The notes under the pieces were generated by a model that was not told the DNA's origin, did not search any database, and saw nothing but the letters and a program-made list of their open reading frames with translations. Source: Sandaracinobacteroides sp039808025 (GTDB lineage: Bacteria; Pseudomonadota; Alphaproteobacteria; Sphingomonadales; Sphingomonadaceae). From it: a stretch of DNA of 64,000 nt. The position numbers and the translations under genes were made by a program. Positions 56,990-64,000 of the stretch are shown here, piece by piece. The stretch lies in contig JBDHSK010000005.1 of assembly GCA_039808025.1 (NCBI GenBank), positions 124,001 to 188,000 of the forward strand, given 5' to 3'. Positions within the stretch are counted from its first letter, which is position 1, and every line of letters starts with the position of its first letter.

Positions 56990-57387
56990 ACAGCTCAAGT
57001 TTGCGGTCCACGGCTTCTCGTCACCTCGCCGACAGCCCCGGCTGAACTGGAACGCGGTCGCTCTGGCCAAGGTCGCTTGTCGTCTTCACAGCGCAGAACG
57101 GCCAATGTTGCGAAGCGATGGCGAGACACGGGTGCCGACCACCGCCATGCCCCCCCCGAAACAGCCCATCAGACCAACGCCCGGAAGCGGTCCCGAGTGT
57201 GCGACGCTCGCGTGCATCACCGCCGCGACTGAGTTCATCGTCAAGCGATCCTCTGATGAGAAACCGTTGGCAGCCGACATATGAAAAATCTTGCCTGTCG
57301 GTGAGATTGCTTGAAAGGGCAACCTTCAAAATATGTTGGAATTTGCGATGGACACGGGCACACCATACGCAGTTACACTGCTGAGGT
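56990..57387. other. Intergenic region before the recombinase pair
   Basis: This 398-bp gap has no convincing gene. It contains an inverted repeat CCGACA (57274-57279) with TGTCGG (57296-57301), and TTGAAA (57311-57316) with TATGTT (57332-57337), a weak promoter-like pair with a 15-base spacer, ahead of the first recombinase. It may also hold a recombination site, but none can be identified by eye. Confidence 0.4.
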
Positions 57388-58701
57388 ATGGGGAAAAATG
57401 CCGTAAAATCAGTGCGCGAGATGCTGGGGTTGCTCGGCAGTGGACATGCCGTTGAAGGCCAATTGGTCCCCGCAAATGACTGGAATTCCGTGACTTTCGA
57501 ACCCAGTTTTGATATTGGCGATGGCCATATGGTCCCCACGCGGCGAAAGCCCGGGTGCCGGGCACTGCTCGATGGCAATTTCGCGCGGCGCAAGCTGCCG
57601 CTGCGCGAGACGGAATACTGCATCTGGGATAGCGAGCTGGCAGGCTTTGGCCTGCGCGTCAGACCGACCGGCAACTGCTACTGGTTCGTCCGTCTGCGAC
57701 ATCGCGGCAAGCATCGCCGGATCACTCTGGGCCGATCCGATGAGCTCGCTGGCGAGTTCGCGCGGGCACAAGCGCGGCGATTGCTCGCCGAGGTGGCGCT
57801 CGATGGCTTGCCCAAGCGCGCCGTAGTCAAGGCGACGCCGATCATGTCGGACTTCGTCGATACCTATTGGGACGACCTGTCCCGAGTTTGGAAGCCATCG
57901 ACGACCAAGCGCAACTGGAACGCATGGAAAAACGCCCTTGCGCCGGAGTTTGGCGCCATGCGTGTGGCTGACATCTTACCGTGCGATATCCACCGATGGC
58001 GGGATAGTTTCGCCGGTACGCGAGAGGGACAGTTCAACCGGTCAGTGCCGGTCCTGGCGGCACTGCTGAAGTATGCCGAGGCGTTGCGGCTGCGGCGGAA
58101 GGGCTCCAATCCCTGCCGGGGGATGCCGCGCTACAAGCGCGAGTCCAAGGAGCGATATCTGACACCTGCCGAGTATCGCCGGATTGGCGCAGCCTTGCGC
58201 GAGGAAGAAGCAGCCTATCCGGTGCAGGTGGCTGTCATCCGGTTGCTGCTGTTTACGGGCGCGCGCGTGGGCGAGATATTGAATCTCCGCTGGGAATGGG
58301 TGCAGCCGCCACGCCTCCTGCTGCCCGACAGCAAGACAGGTGCCAAGACGATATGGCTGGGCAGTCAGGCACTTGAAATTCTTGAGGGGATTGAGCGGCG
58401 CGAGGGCGCATCACTCGTGTTCCCGAACCGTGCCGGGACAAGGCCGATCATTCTCGACAACTGGTGGTTGCCGTTCCGACGGCGCTGCGCTTTGCCCGAT
58501 GTCCGCATTCACGACCTGCGGCATAGTTTCGCTTCCACCGCGATCATGGATAACGTGCCGCTTGCGACCATCGGCAAGCTGCTCGGGCATGTCTTGCCAG
58601 AAACGACCGCAAAATATGCTCATCTCTCCGATGACGTGATCGGCGATGCCGCCGACCGTATTGCCGGATCGCTGGCGCAAGCGATCGGGCTGCGCGCATG
58701 A
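57388..58701 (+). CDS. Tyrosine recombinase/integrase 1 of a pair
   Basis: A 437-residue site-specific recombinase with an N-terminal arm (50-150) of the DUF4102-like integrase type (CIWDSELAGFGLRVRPTG), a core-binding domain (about 150-230) and a catalytic domain. Catalytic residues are all present: R293 (TGARVGEIL), K316, H375-x-x-R378 (HDLRHSFAS), H401 and Y410. It overlaps the second recombinase by four bases, so the two are made together. Confidence 0.9.
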   Translation: MGKNAVKSVREMLGLLGSGHAVEGQLVPANDWNSVTFEPSFDIGDGHMVPTRRKPGCRALLDGNFARRKLPLRETEYCIWDSELAGFGLRVRPTGNCYWFVRLRHRGKHRRITLGRSDELAGEFARAQARRLLAEVALDGLPKRAVVKATPIMSDFVDTYWDDLSRVWKPSTTKRNWNAWKNALAPEFGAMRVADILPCDIHRWRDSFAGTREGQFNRSVPVLAALLKYAEALRLRRKGSNPCRGMPRYKRESKERYLTPAEYRRIGAALREEEAAYPVQVAVIRLLLFTGARVGEILNLRWEWVQPPRLLLPDSKTGAKTIWLGSQALEILEGIERREGASLVFPNRAGTRPIILDNWWLPFRRRCALPDVRIHDLRHSFASTAIMDNVPLATIGKLLGHVLPETTAKYAHLSDDVIGDAADRIAGSLAQAIGLRA

Positions 58702-59930
58702 CCGCCGCCAGTCTCAAGAGGATCGTGGAGGAAGCGCTCGCCGAGGTCGGCGCGAACGTCAACTTCCTGCTCGTTCCGAAGGGCAAGGCGCGATCGACCA
58801 CTTGGTTGGGGATTGAGCATGGCTTCGGCATCCGCCACTATCCCAGCGGCCGCAATGTCTACATCGTCCAGACACGCATTGCGGGGAGACTGCGGACGGT
58901 GACCATTGGCCCGGCCTCGGTCCTGACCCGCCATCAGGCACAAATGGTCGCGCGGCGCGTAATCGCCTATGCGCAGGTCGGCCGCGATCCGGCGACCGAC
59001 CGCAAGCGCATCCGCTCTGCGCCCCGGTTCGATGACTTCCTGGAAGAGTATTGGTCCCGCCGGTCGCCGCAGTGGAAGGCATCGACGCTGGCGACCCATG
59101 ACGGCTATCGCCGCCAGTATCTCGACAGCGCCTTCAAAGGCGTTTTCATCGATGAGCTGAACGAAGAGCATGTGACCAAGTGGTTCGCCGACCTCAACAA
59201 CCGCACCGGCCCTGGCGCGGCGAACCGAACGCTCGAAATCCTCAAGAACATGCTCAACAAAGCCGAAGTCTGGGGATACCGGCTGGAGAACACCAATCCC
59301 TGCCGATCCGTCAGGCCGAACAAGCGCAGGCAGTGTGAGCGGTTCCTTTCCGCCGAGGAGCTGGTCCGGTTTGGAACAGTGCTTGCCGAGTTGCGCGGTG
59401 ACGACAATCCCACCATCCGCTCAGGGTGCGCGGTTATCACGCTGCTGTTGCTGACTGGCTGTCGCTACCGGGAAATTCTGACCCTCCGGTGGCAGGACGT
59501 GAAGGGTAATCGCCTGCTTCTACGCGACAGCAAGACCGGCCCGCGCACTGTCTGGCTCGGCTCGGCAGCGCGCGAGGTTATCGACAGCCTGCCGCGTCAT
59601 GCCAAGATTCCGTGGCTGTTTTGGAACTGTCAGTACCGCAGGCCAATGCGGTCCATCCAACATTTGTGGGAAACGATCCTCTACCGGGCTGGCCTTGGTA
59701 AATTACGCATCCACGACCTGCGTCATACCTTCGCCAGCCATGCCGCAATGAGCAAGGAAACCTTGCCCATGATCGGGCGACTGCTCGGTCATGCCAACCA
59801 CCAATCGACCGCCCGCTACGCGCATCTGGATGACGAGCATCTGCGCGACGCGGCACAGCAAGTCGGAGATGCCGTGGAGCATCTGATGGGCGCTCCATTG
59901 AAATCTCTCATAGAGAGTGATATCTTATAA
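58698..59930 (+). CDS. Tyrosine recombinase/integrase 2 of a pair
   Basis: A 410-residue recombinase homologous to its upstream neighbour over the catalytic part: R256 (TGCRYREIL), K279, H339-x-x-R342 (HDLRHTFAS), H365 and Y374. The N-terminal arm differs from that of recombinase 1. The pair has the arrangement of two-recombinase modules found on some proteobacterial integrative elements. Its last codons contain the candidate promoter of the toxin gene three bases after its stop. Confidence 0.9.
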   Translation: MTAASLKRIVEEALAEVGANVNFLLVPKGKARSTTWLGIEHGFGIRHYPSGRNVYIVQTRIAGRLRTVTIGPASVLTRHQAQMVARRVIAYAQVGRDPATDRKRIRSAPRFDDFLEEYWSRRSPQWKASTLATHDGYRRQYLDSAFKGVFIDELNEEHVTKWFADLNNRTGPGAANRTLEILKNMLNKAEVWGYRLENTNPCRSVRPNKRRQCERFLSAEELVRFGTVLAELRGDDNPTIRSGCAVITLLLLTGCRYREILTLRWQDVKGNRLLLRDSKTGPRTVWLGSAAREVIDSLPRHAKIPWLFWNCQYRRPMRSIQHLWETILYRAGLGKLRIHDLRHTFASHAAMSKETLPMIGRLLGHANHQSTARYAHLDDEHLRDAAQQVGDAVEHLMGAPLKSLIESDIL

Positions 59931-59935
59931 GATAT
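59898..59935 (+). promoter_or_regulatory. Candidate promoter and operator of the toxin-antitoxin genes
   Basis: TTGAAA (59898-59903), a 17-base spacer, and TATCTT (59921-59926) resemble a sigma-70 promoter. In the spacer is an inverted repeat CTCTC-ATA-GAGAG (59905-59917). A perfect 16-bp palindrome ATATCTTA-TAAGATAT (59920-59935) covers the -10 element, the recombinase stop codon and the first bases of the toxin start codon. The expected start of transcription is at about the toxin ATG, so the message would be leaderless. Confidence 0.6.
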
Positions 59936-60359
59936 GCCAAGAGTCGTTCTCGACACCGACGTCATCGTGACAGCGCTGAGGAGTGTGACTGGCGGCAGCA
60001 ATGCGGTTTTGCGCGAGGCAGCACATGGGCGGCTGACGCCTCTGGTGACGCCCGCGCTGTTCCTCGAATACGAGGCGGTGTTGAAGCGCCCCGAGCAGCG
60101 CCTCGCGCATGGACTGGGATTGCGTGATATCGACCGTTTTCTAGCGGCTCTGGCAAGTGCGTGCGAAGCGGTGGAAGTGAGTTTTCAGTGGCGGCCGCAG
60201 TTGTCGGACCCGAATGACGAGATGGTCCTGGAAACGGCGGTTAATGGCCGCGCCGATGCACTGGTCACGCACAATGTGCGCGACTTTGCCAAGGGTGCTG
60301 CAAGGTTCGGATTGCGGGTTCTTCAGCCCGGCGAATTGTTGAAGGAGTTACGATCATGA
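59934..60359 (+). CDS. PIN-domain toxin (COG1569-like)
   Basis: A 141-residue putative ribonuclease. Acidic metal-binding residues fit a PIN domain: D7 (VVLDTDVIVTAL), E45/E47 (LFLEYEAVLKR), D95 (SDPNDEMVLE) and D117 (THNVRDF). It lies three bases after recombinase 2 and overlaps the antitoxin by four bases. Toxin-first order is unusual for classic VapBC but common for this PIN subfamily. Confidence 0.85.
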   Translation: MPRVVLDTDVIVTALRSVTGGSNAVLREAAHGRLTPLVTPALFLEYEAVLKRPEQRLAHGLGLRDIDRFLAALASACEAVEVSFQWRPQLSDPNDEMVLETAVNGRADALVTHNVRDFAKGAARFGLRVLQPGELLKELRS

Positions 60360-60601
60360 GCAAGGCATCCTACCCGCTCAAGCTCCCGGCATCGGTGAAG
60401 GAAGCCGCTGCCCGGCTTGCCAAGGAAGACGGCGTTTCGCTGAACCAGTGGATCGCGGTCGCCATCGCGCAGAAGATCGGCGTAGTCGAAACCGCGTCCG
60501 ACTTTCTCAGGCGTCGTGCTGGCAAGGCGAGCCCGGCGGACATGCTGCCGTTCCTCGACCGGGCGAAGCGCGAATCGCCGCCGGTCGGCGACGAAGTTTA
60601 G
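60356..60601 (+). CDS. Ribbon-helix-helix antitoxin
   Basis: An 81-residue protein whose first 45 residues (YPLKLPASVKEAAARLAKED, then VSLNQWIAVAIAQKIG) form a ribbon-helix-helix DNA-binding fold of the HicB/CopG kind. The remaining 35 residues would wrap the toxin. It is cotranscribed with the PIN gene (4-bp overlap) and should bind the palindrome at 59920-59935. Confidence 0.8.
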   Translation: MSKASYPLKLPASVKEAAARLAKEDGVSLNQWIAVAIAQKIGVVETASDFLRRRAGKASPADMLPFLDRAKRESPPVGDEV

Positions 60602-60615
60602 AGGATCGCATCAGT

Positions 60616-61386
60616 TTAATCGTTGTCGTGCAGAATTCTGATGCGGCTACCGCAGGCCTTGCAGTGGATGGCATCGGGATCGTGGCGCAGCAGTCCACAC
60701 ACCGGACAGGGATGGCGGACCTTTGCCCCACGCATGGTGACCTGGACGAGACGAATGAACAGCGAAACTCCGCCTATCATGATAATGATCGAGAGGACTT
60801 TGCCCCACGGTCCAGGCAGCACGACATCACCATAGCCGGTGGTCGATAACGTGGTGACGGTGAAATAGAGGGAATCCAGGTAGGAGTTGATATGGGTGGC
60901 GCGCCCGGCAAAACCGGCGTGGACCATCGAAGCCGCCACGAAGACGAAGATAACAAGGTTCGCACCCGCGCGAACGGTGTCCTGAACATTGGTGTCGGCC
61001 CATCTCCCGCTGCCGGCGATGCGCCAGAGATTCTCCCCTTGGACCAGCGAATAGATCCGCATGATTCTCAGGAAACCAAGATTTGCAGCCAGGACCGGCG
61101 CGACGAGCGAAGCGAGAACAGCGATGTCCGCCCAGACTATCGGACGGCGCAGCCATCGCCGGACATCCCCGAAGGCCCAAGCCCGCAATGCGAGATCAAT
61201 CGCGAGTAAGGCTGCTATGGCATAATCGAGGATGAAAAAAGTAATGTCACGTTCGATGAACGGCGCAACAATGAAGAAAGCGATCAGTACAACATCAAAA
61301 AGCAGCATCCGGCTCTGGAAGCGCATCGCCAACCTCGAACTTCCGAAATAAAGTTCATGCAGGCGCGCTTGCCGCGTCGGCTTCAC
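60616..61386 (-). CDS. Potassium-type ion channel with C-terminal zinc ribbon
   Basis: A 256-residue membrane protein with about six hydrophobic segments, a weak voltage-sensor segment (GFLRIMRIYSLVQ, 104-116; few arginines), a pore with the potassium selectivity filter TTGYGD at 182-187, and a cytoplasmic tail carrying C227-P-V-C230 and C242-K-A-C245, a short zinc-ribbon. The tail is atypical for such channels and may sense redox or zinc. Its start overlaps the MscS-like gene by four bases. Converges on the antitoxin with 14 bases between. Confidence 0.85.
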   Translation of the reverse strand: MKPTRQARLHELYFGSSRLAMRFQSRMLLFDVVLIAFFIVAPFIERDITFFILDYAIAALLAIDLALRAWAFGDVRRWLRRPIVWADIAVLASLVAPVLAANLGFLRIMRIYSLVQGENLWRIAGSGRWADTNVQDTVRAGANLVIFVFVAASMVHAGFAGRATHINSYLDSLYFTVTTLSTTGYGDVVLPGPWGKVLSIIIMIGGVSLFIRLVQVTMRGAKVRHPCPVCGLLRHDPDAIHCKACGSRIRILHDND

Positions 61387-62369
61387 AGCGGTTTTCCATC
61401 GATGATGTCTTCCGCCGCGTCATTGGCCGAAGCGTCTGAAACGGCAGTTTTCACGGTGACGGCATCCTTCCTGCCGCGTCCCGTCACTGCCTCGACCCCA
61501 GCCTGCCCTTCATGCCCGAAATACGAACGGATACGCAGGTCGTGCTGCGGGAAGGGTATCTCGATGCCATGTTTACGCAACGCATCATCCAGGGCCCAGC
61601 AATAGGCCGCCATCATGCTGCCGGGTCGCTTGACCGCCTCAAGCGAAGGCCAGACCACAAGTTCGAACTCGAGCGCGGAATCGCCAAAACCCGTGAGCCA
61701 GACCTGCGTCTTGCGATCATCGTTTTCCGGTAAGGTGAACGGCACAGAGCGCGCCGCCTCTATGGCCGCGAGCTTCACGGTCTCCTTGTCGGTGCCGTAT
61801 GCGACAGCAAACGGAACATGGATGCGCCGGGATGCGCGGTCGCGGGTCCAGTTGGTCAGCTTTCCGCCGAGGAGATCGGCGTTGGGGACGAGGACATCGA
61901 CATGATCGGTGGTTCGCAGCGTCGTAGCCCTTGGGCCGATTGCACAGACTGCGCCTGCTGTTCCGTCATCCAATTCAACATAGTCGCCGACCTCTATGCT
62001 GCCATCGAATAACAGGATGAGGCCGCAAACGAAATTCTTGACCACGTCCTGAAGGCCGAGGCCGATTCCGACACCAAGCGCACCGGCGAAGAGCGACAGA
62101 GCGGATAGATCGACGCCGAGCGCCGAGATCGCCGCTGCCAGCGCCGCGAATACGATAATGTAACGTGCCACCTGTCCAGCGACGTAAAGGGTCGAAGCTC
62201 GCCCCTCGCCGAGTTTACCCTGCGCACGCGCCGTCAACCGGCGAATGACCCAGATGGCAAGGGCTGCCGCTGCCAGGATGGCTCCAGCGACGATGATCGA
62301 CCGCAAGGAAATACCCGTGCTGCCGATGTTCAAGATCGGCTGTGCTACCGCTTCGTCTAAACCACCCAA
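61383..62369 (-). CDS. Mechanosensitive channel, MscS family
   Basis: A 328-residue channel: three membrane segments, the pore helix region ALSLFAGALGVGIGLGLQDVVKNFVCGLIL, and the MscS beta domain (FDGSIEVGDYVELDDG, VLVPNADLLGGKLTNWTR). It releases solutes under osmotic shock. The start is placed at a TTG (62369) because GGGAGGATGAAGG lies just before it and the family N-terminus fits; a TTG at 62453 would add 28 residues. It overlaps the K+ channel gene by four bases, so the two ion channels are made from one message. Confidence 0.88.
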   Translation of the reverse strand: MGGLDEAVAQPILNIGSTGISLRSIIVAGAILAAAALAIWVIRRLTARAQGKLGEGRASTLYVAGQVARYIIVFAALAAAISALGVDLSALSLFAGALGVGIGLGLQDVVKNFVCGLILLFDGSIEVGDYVELDDGTAGAVCAIGPRATTLRTTDHVDVLVPNADLLGGKLTNWTRDRASRRIHVPFAVAYGTDKETVKLAAIEAARSVPFTLPENDDRKTQVWLTGFGDSALEFELVVWPSLEAVKRPGSMMAAYCWALDDALRKHGIEIPFPQHDLRIRSYFGHEGQAGVEAVTGRGRKDAVTVKTAVSDASANDAAEDIIDGKPL

Positions 62370-62562
62370 GCCTTCATCCTCCCGTCCGATACTCTGGCAC
62401 AGCGAACAGCGCGCAACAACTAATGTACCTGATTGCCGGGTTTCGGACTCCAAGTTTGGCGGAAGTCAGACGGCCAAGGCATATTAATTTTCCTGCGCTC
62501 ACCGTTTTGTCAGTCGGTAATTCTTGCCCGGCCTTACAAAGCGGGTACGGCTTGCTCCTACT

Positions 62563-64000
62563 ATGCCTCAATCCAGCAGCGCCATTCTGATAACCTTGAT
62601 TTTCGCTGCTGGTCTGGCGGGATTCGCCACAGACAGACTGCGGCATGATCTGGTCGCGCTTTTGATGCTCGCTGCCTGCCTGGTGCTCGGTCTGGTGTCT
62701 GCAGATCAGGCATTCACTGGCTTCGCCGATCCGGTCGTCATGACGGTAGCGGCGGTGATGATTGTCAGCGCAGCCATCTCCCGATCAGGAATGCTGGCAC
62801 ATGCCTTGCGACCGTTTCGCCGCTGGATGCGCGCCGAGATGGGCATTGCGATCGTCTATTCGGCGCTTTGCGGGGTCGCATCCGCTTTCATGAACAATGT
62901 CGGCGCCCTCGCCCTCTTGCTTCCCGCGGCGCTGGCCACATGCCGCTCTGCCAAGGTATCTCCAAGTCGAATCCTGATGCCAATGGCCTTCTCGTCACTG
63001 CTTGGCGGCCTGGTGACACTTATCGGCACGCCGCCCAATGTGATTCTGGCCGAACTGCGCAACGACTTCGGAAAACCCGCGTTCGGCATGTTCGATTTTG
63101 CCTACGTCGGATTGCCGCTGGCGCTGTCAGGCATTGTGCTCACCATCTTGCTCGTTCGGTTCCTGCCGTCTCACGCTGCCAGTGAGGGCGAGCCGCTTAA
63201 ATTCAGGATAGCCGACTACCTCTTCGAATTACGTGTGCCCGAGAATGCTTCGCGCTCGCTTACGGTCGAAACGCTGGCTGCGATCGGCACTGGTGAGGAT
63301 CGTCTTGCTGTTCATGCAATCGATCGCGGTGGCGTGCTGGTGACTGCGCCGCGCCTGAGCCGTCCACTGCTGGTGGGTGACGTCATTCAGGTGGAAGGCC
63401 GCGCACCGGTTGTGGAGACCGCGCTTGAACGCCTAGGGCTGGAACTCGCGACTGATGCAGAGGACGATCTTCTGGAAGGATCGTTTGTCGAATGCGTCGT
63501 CACCGATCGCAGCAGTCTTATCGAGAACGCCGAGGTGACTTCCTTGCTGGGTCATGCCGGCGCATCGCTCGTCGCAATCAGCCGACGAGGAAAGAACATA
63601 GCCAATGGCCTGTCCGCCATGCGACTTCAGGCCGGCGATGTCGTTCTCTTGCAGATGGCCCCGGAGAGGACAACTAATCTCGCGCAAGAGTTCGACCTTT
63701 TGCCGCTGGCGGTGCGGCCATTGAATCTGCGCGTTGTGGCGAAGGATTGGCTCCCGGTAGCCGCCCTTCTGGGTGCAATTCTCGCGGCCTCGGCAGGTGT
63801 TGTCAGCCTTGCTGTCGCACTCATGCTCGCTGTGACAGCCCTGGGATTGTCTGGCCGCCTGAGGGGGGCAGTCTATCATGATATCGACTGGCCGATCATC
63901 ATCCTACTGGCGGCTCTTATTCCCGTGGCACAGGCATTCGCCGCCAGCGGCGCGGGTGAGACCATCGCGGGAATGATCAGCGCGGCAGGGAGTGGGCAGC
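62563..64000 (+). CDS. SLC13 family permease with TrkA-C (RCK_C) domains, 3' end cut by the window
   Basis: The frame is open from an ATG at 62563 to the last base. N-terminal membrane half (SLLGGLVTLIGTPPNVILAEL, AFMNNVGALALLLPAAL), then two RCK_C-type domains (about residues 214-290 and 301-375), then the second membrane half begins. The full-length family is about 590 residues, so about 110 are missing. It is divergent from the MscS gene. Substrate unknown. Confidence 0.88.
   Translation, partial: MPQSSSAILITLIFAAGLAGFATDRLRHDLVALLMLAACLVLGLVSADQAFTGFADPVVMTVAAVMIVSAAISRSGMLAHALRPFRRWMRAEMGIAIVYSALCGVASAFMNNVGALALLLPAALATCRSAKVSPSRILMPMAFSSLLGGLVTLIGTPPNVILAELRNDFGKPAFGMFDFAYVGLPLALSGIVLTILLVRFLPSHAASEGEPLKFRIADYLFELRVPENASRSLTVETLAAIGTGEDRLAVHAIDRGGVLVTAPRLSRPLLVGDVIQVEGRAPVVETALERLGLELATDAEDDLLEGSFVECVVTDRSSLIENAEVTSLLGHAGASLVAISRRGKNIANGLSAMRLQAGDVVLLQMAPERTTNLAQEFDLLPLAVRPLNLRVVAKDWLPVAALLGAILAASAGVVSLAVALMLAVTALGLSGRLRGAVYHDIDWPIIILLAALIPVAQAFAASGAGETIAGMISAAGSGQ

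Larger units (their letters stand above)
52494..64000. mobile_element. Putative genomic island or integrated element (left part; right edge outside the window)
   Basis: Evidence: two adjacent tyrosine recombinases, a toxin-antitoxin pair, paralogous permeases of one family, and a shift away from the tightly coupled housekeeping array. The left boundary is placed after amn by default; no att repeats were recognised, so the limits are uncertain. Confidence 0.5.

Noticed and set aside
57086..57322. 78-residue minus-strand ORF before the recombinases
   Set aside because: No recognised domain and no convincing start signal; treated as non-coding.

Overview
The window is G+C-rich, densely packed bacterial DNA. 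The gene content (a DUF4167 protein beside hisS-prfA-prmC, the ffh-rpsP-rimM-trmD-rplS block running straight into tolQRAB-pal, a Tol-Pal envelope, class I pathways of the MEP isoprenoid route) points to an alphaproteobacterium, most likely of the order Sphingomonadales. The order is an inference from gene content and order; no rRNA or tRNA gene is present to fix it.

Region 1 (1-16 kb): aconitase AcnA (start codon clipped by the window edge) with a strong terminator, an NlpD/EnvC-like lipoprotein, a gap holding a sigma-54-type promoter that leads directly into a short terminated transcript (candidate small RNA), a DMT exporter, a small zincin, pterin carbinolamine dehydratase, cysteine synthase, a peptide-binding lipoprotein, an M16 protease coupled to aminopeptidase N, TadA, Rnk and a beta-carbonic anhydrase.

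Region 2 (16-36 kb): a LysR regulator with a ferritin-like DUF6306 partner, then a co-directional run metB - small membrane protein - redoxin - two different DUF488 proteins - purH - DMT exporter. Acetyl-CoA synthetase and malate synthase G are divergent neighbours and, with aconitase, serve acetate/glyoxylate use (no isocitrate lyase is visible here). A TylF-like methyltransferase, guanylate kinase, a TPR protein coupled to ispE, an AI-2E family transporter, argG and a PBP1A-type penicillin-binding protein follow.

Region 3 (36-52.5 kb): a long, almost entirely minus-strand housekeeping array read as ffh, rpsP, rimM, trmD, rplS, ybgC, tolQ, tolR, tolA, tolB, pal, ispG, a GNAT acetyltransferase, hisS, prfA, prmC and a DUF4167 protein, with many 1-8 nt overlaps. 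AMP nucleosidase diverges from ffh.

Region 4 (52.5-64 kb, right edge open): an accessory segment, looking like one side of an integrated island. It holds catalase, two SLC13-type permeases, an unknown membrane-anchored protein, two overlapping tyrosine recombinases, a PIN toxin/antitoxin pair in the same run, a potassium channel with a C-terminal zinc ribbon and an MscS channel. The toxin/antitoxin pair has its own candidate promoter: a 16-bp perfect palindrome covers the -10 element and the toxin start codon. The most interesting signals are the sigma-54 promoter plus terminated small transcript near 3.8 kb, the recombinase pair with its embedded toxin operator near 59.9 kb, and the zinc-ribbon K+ channel/MscS pair.
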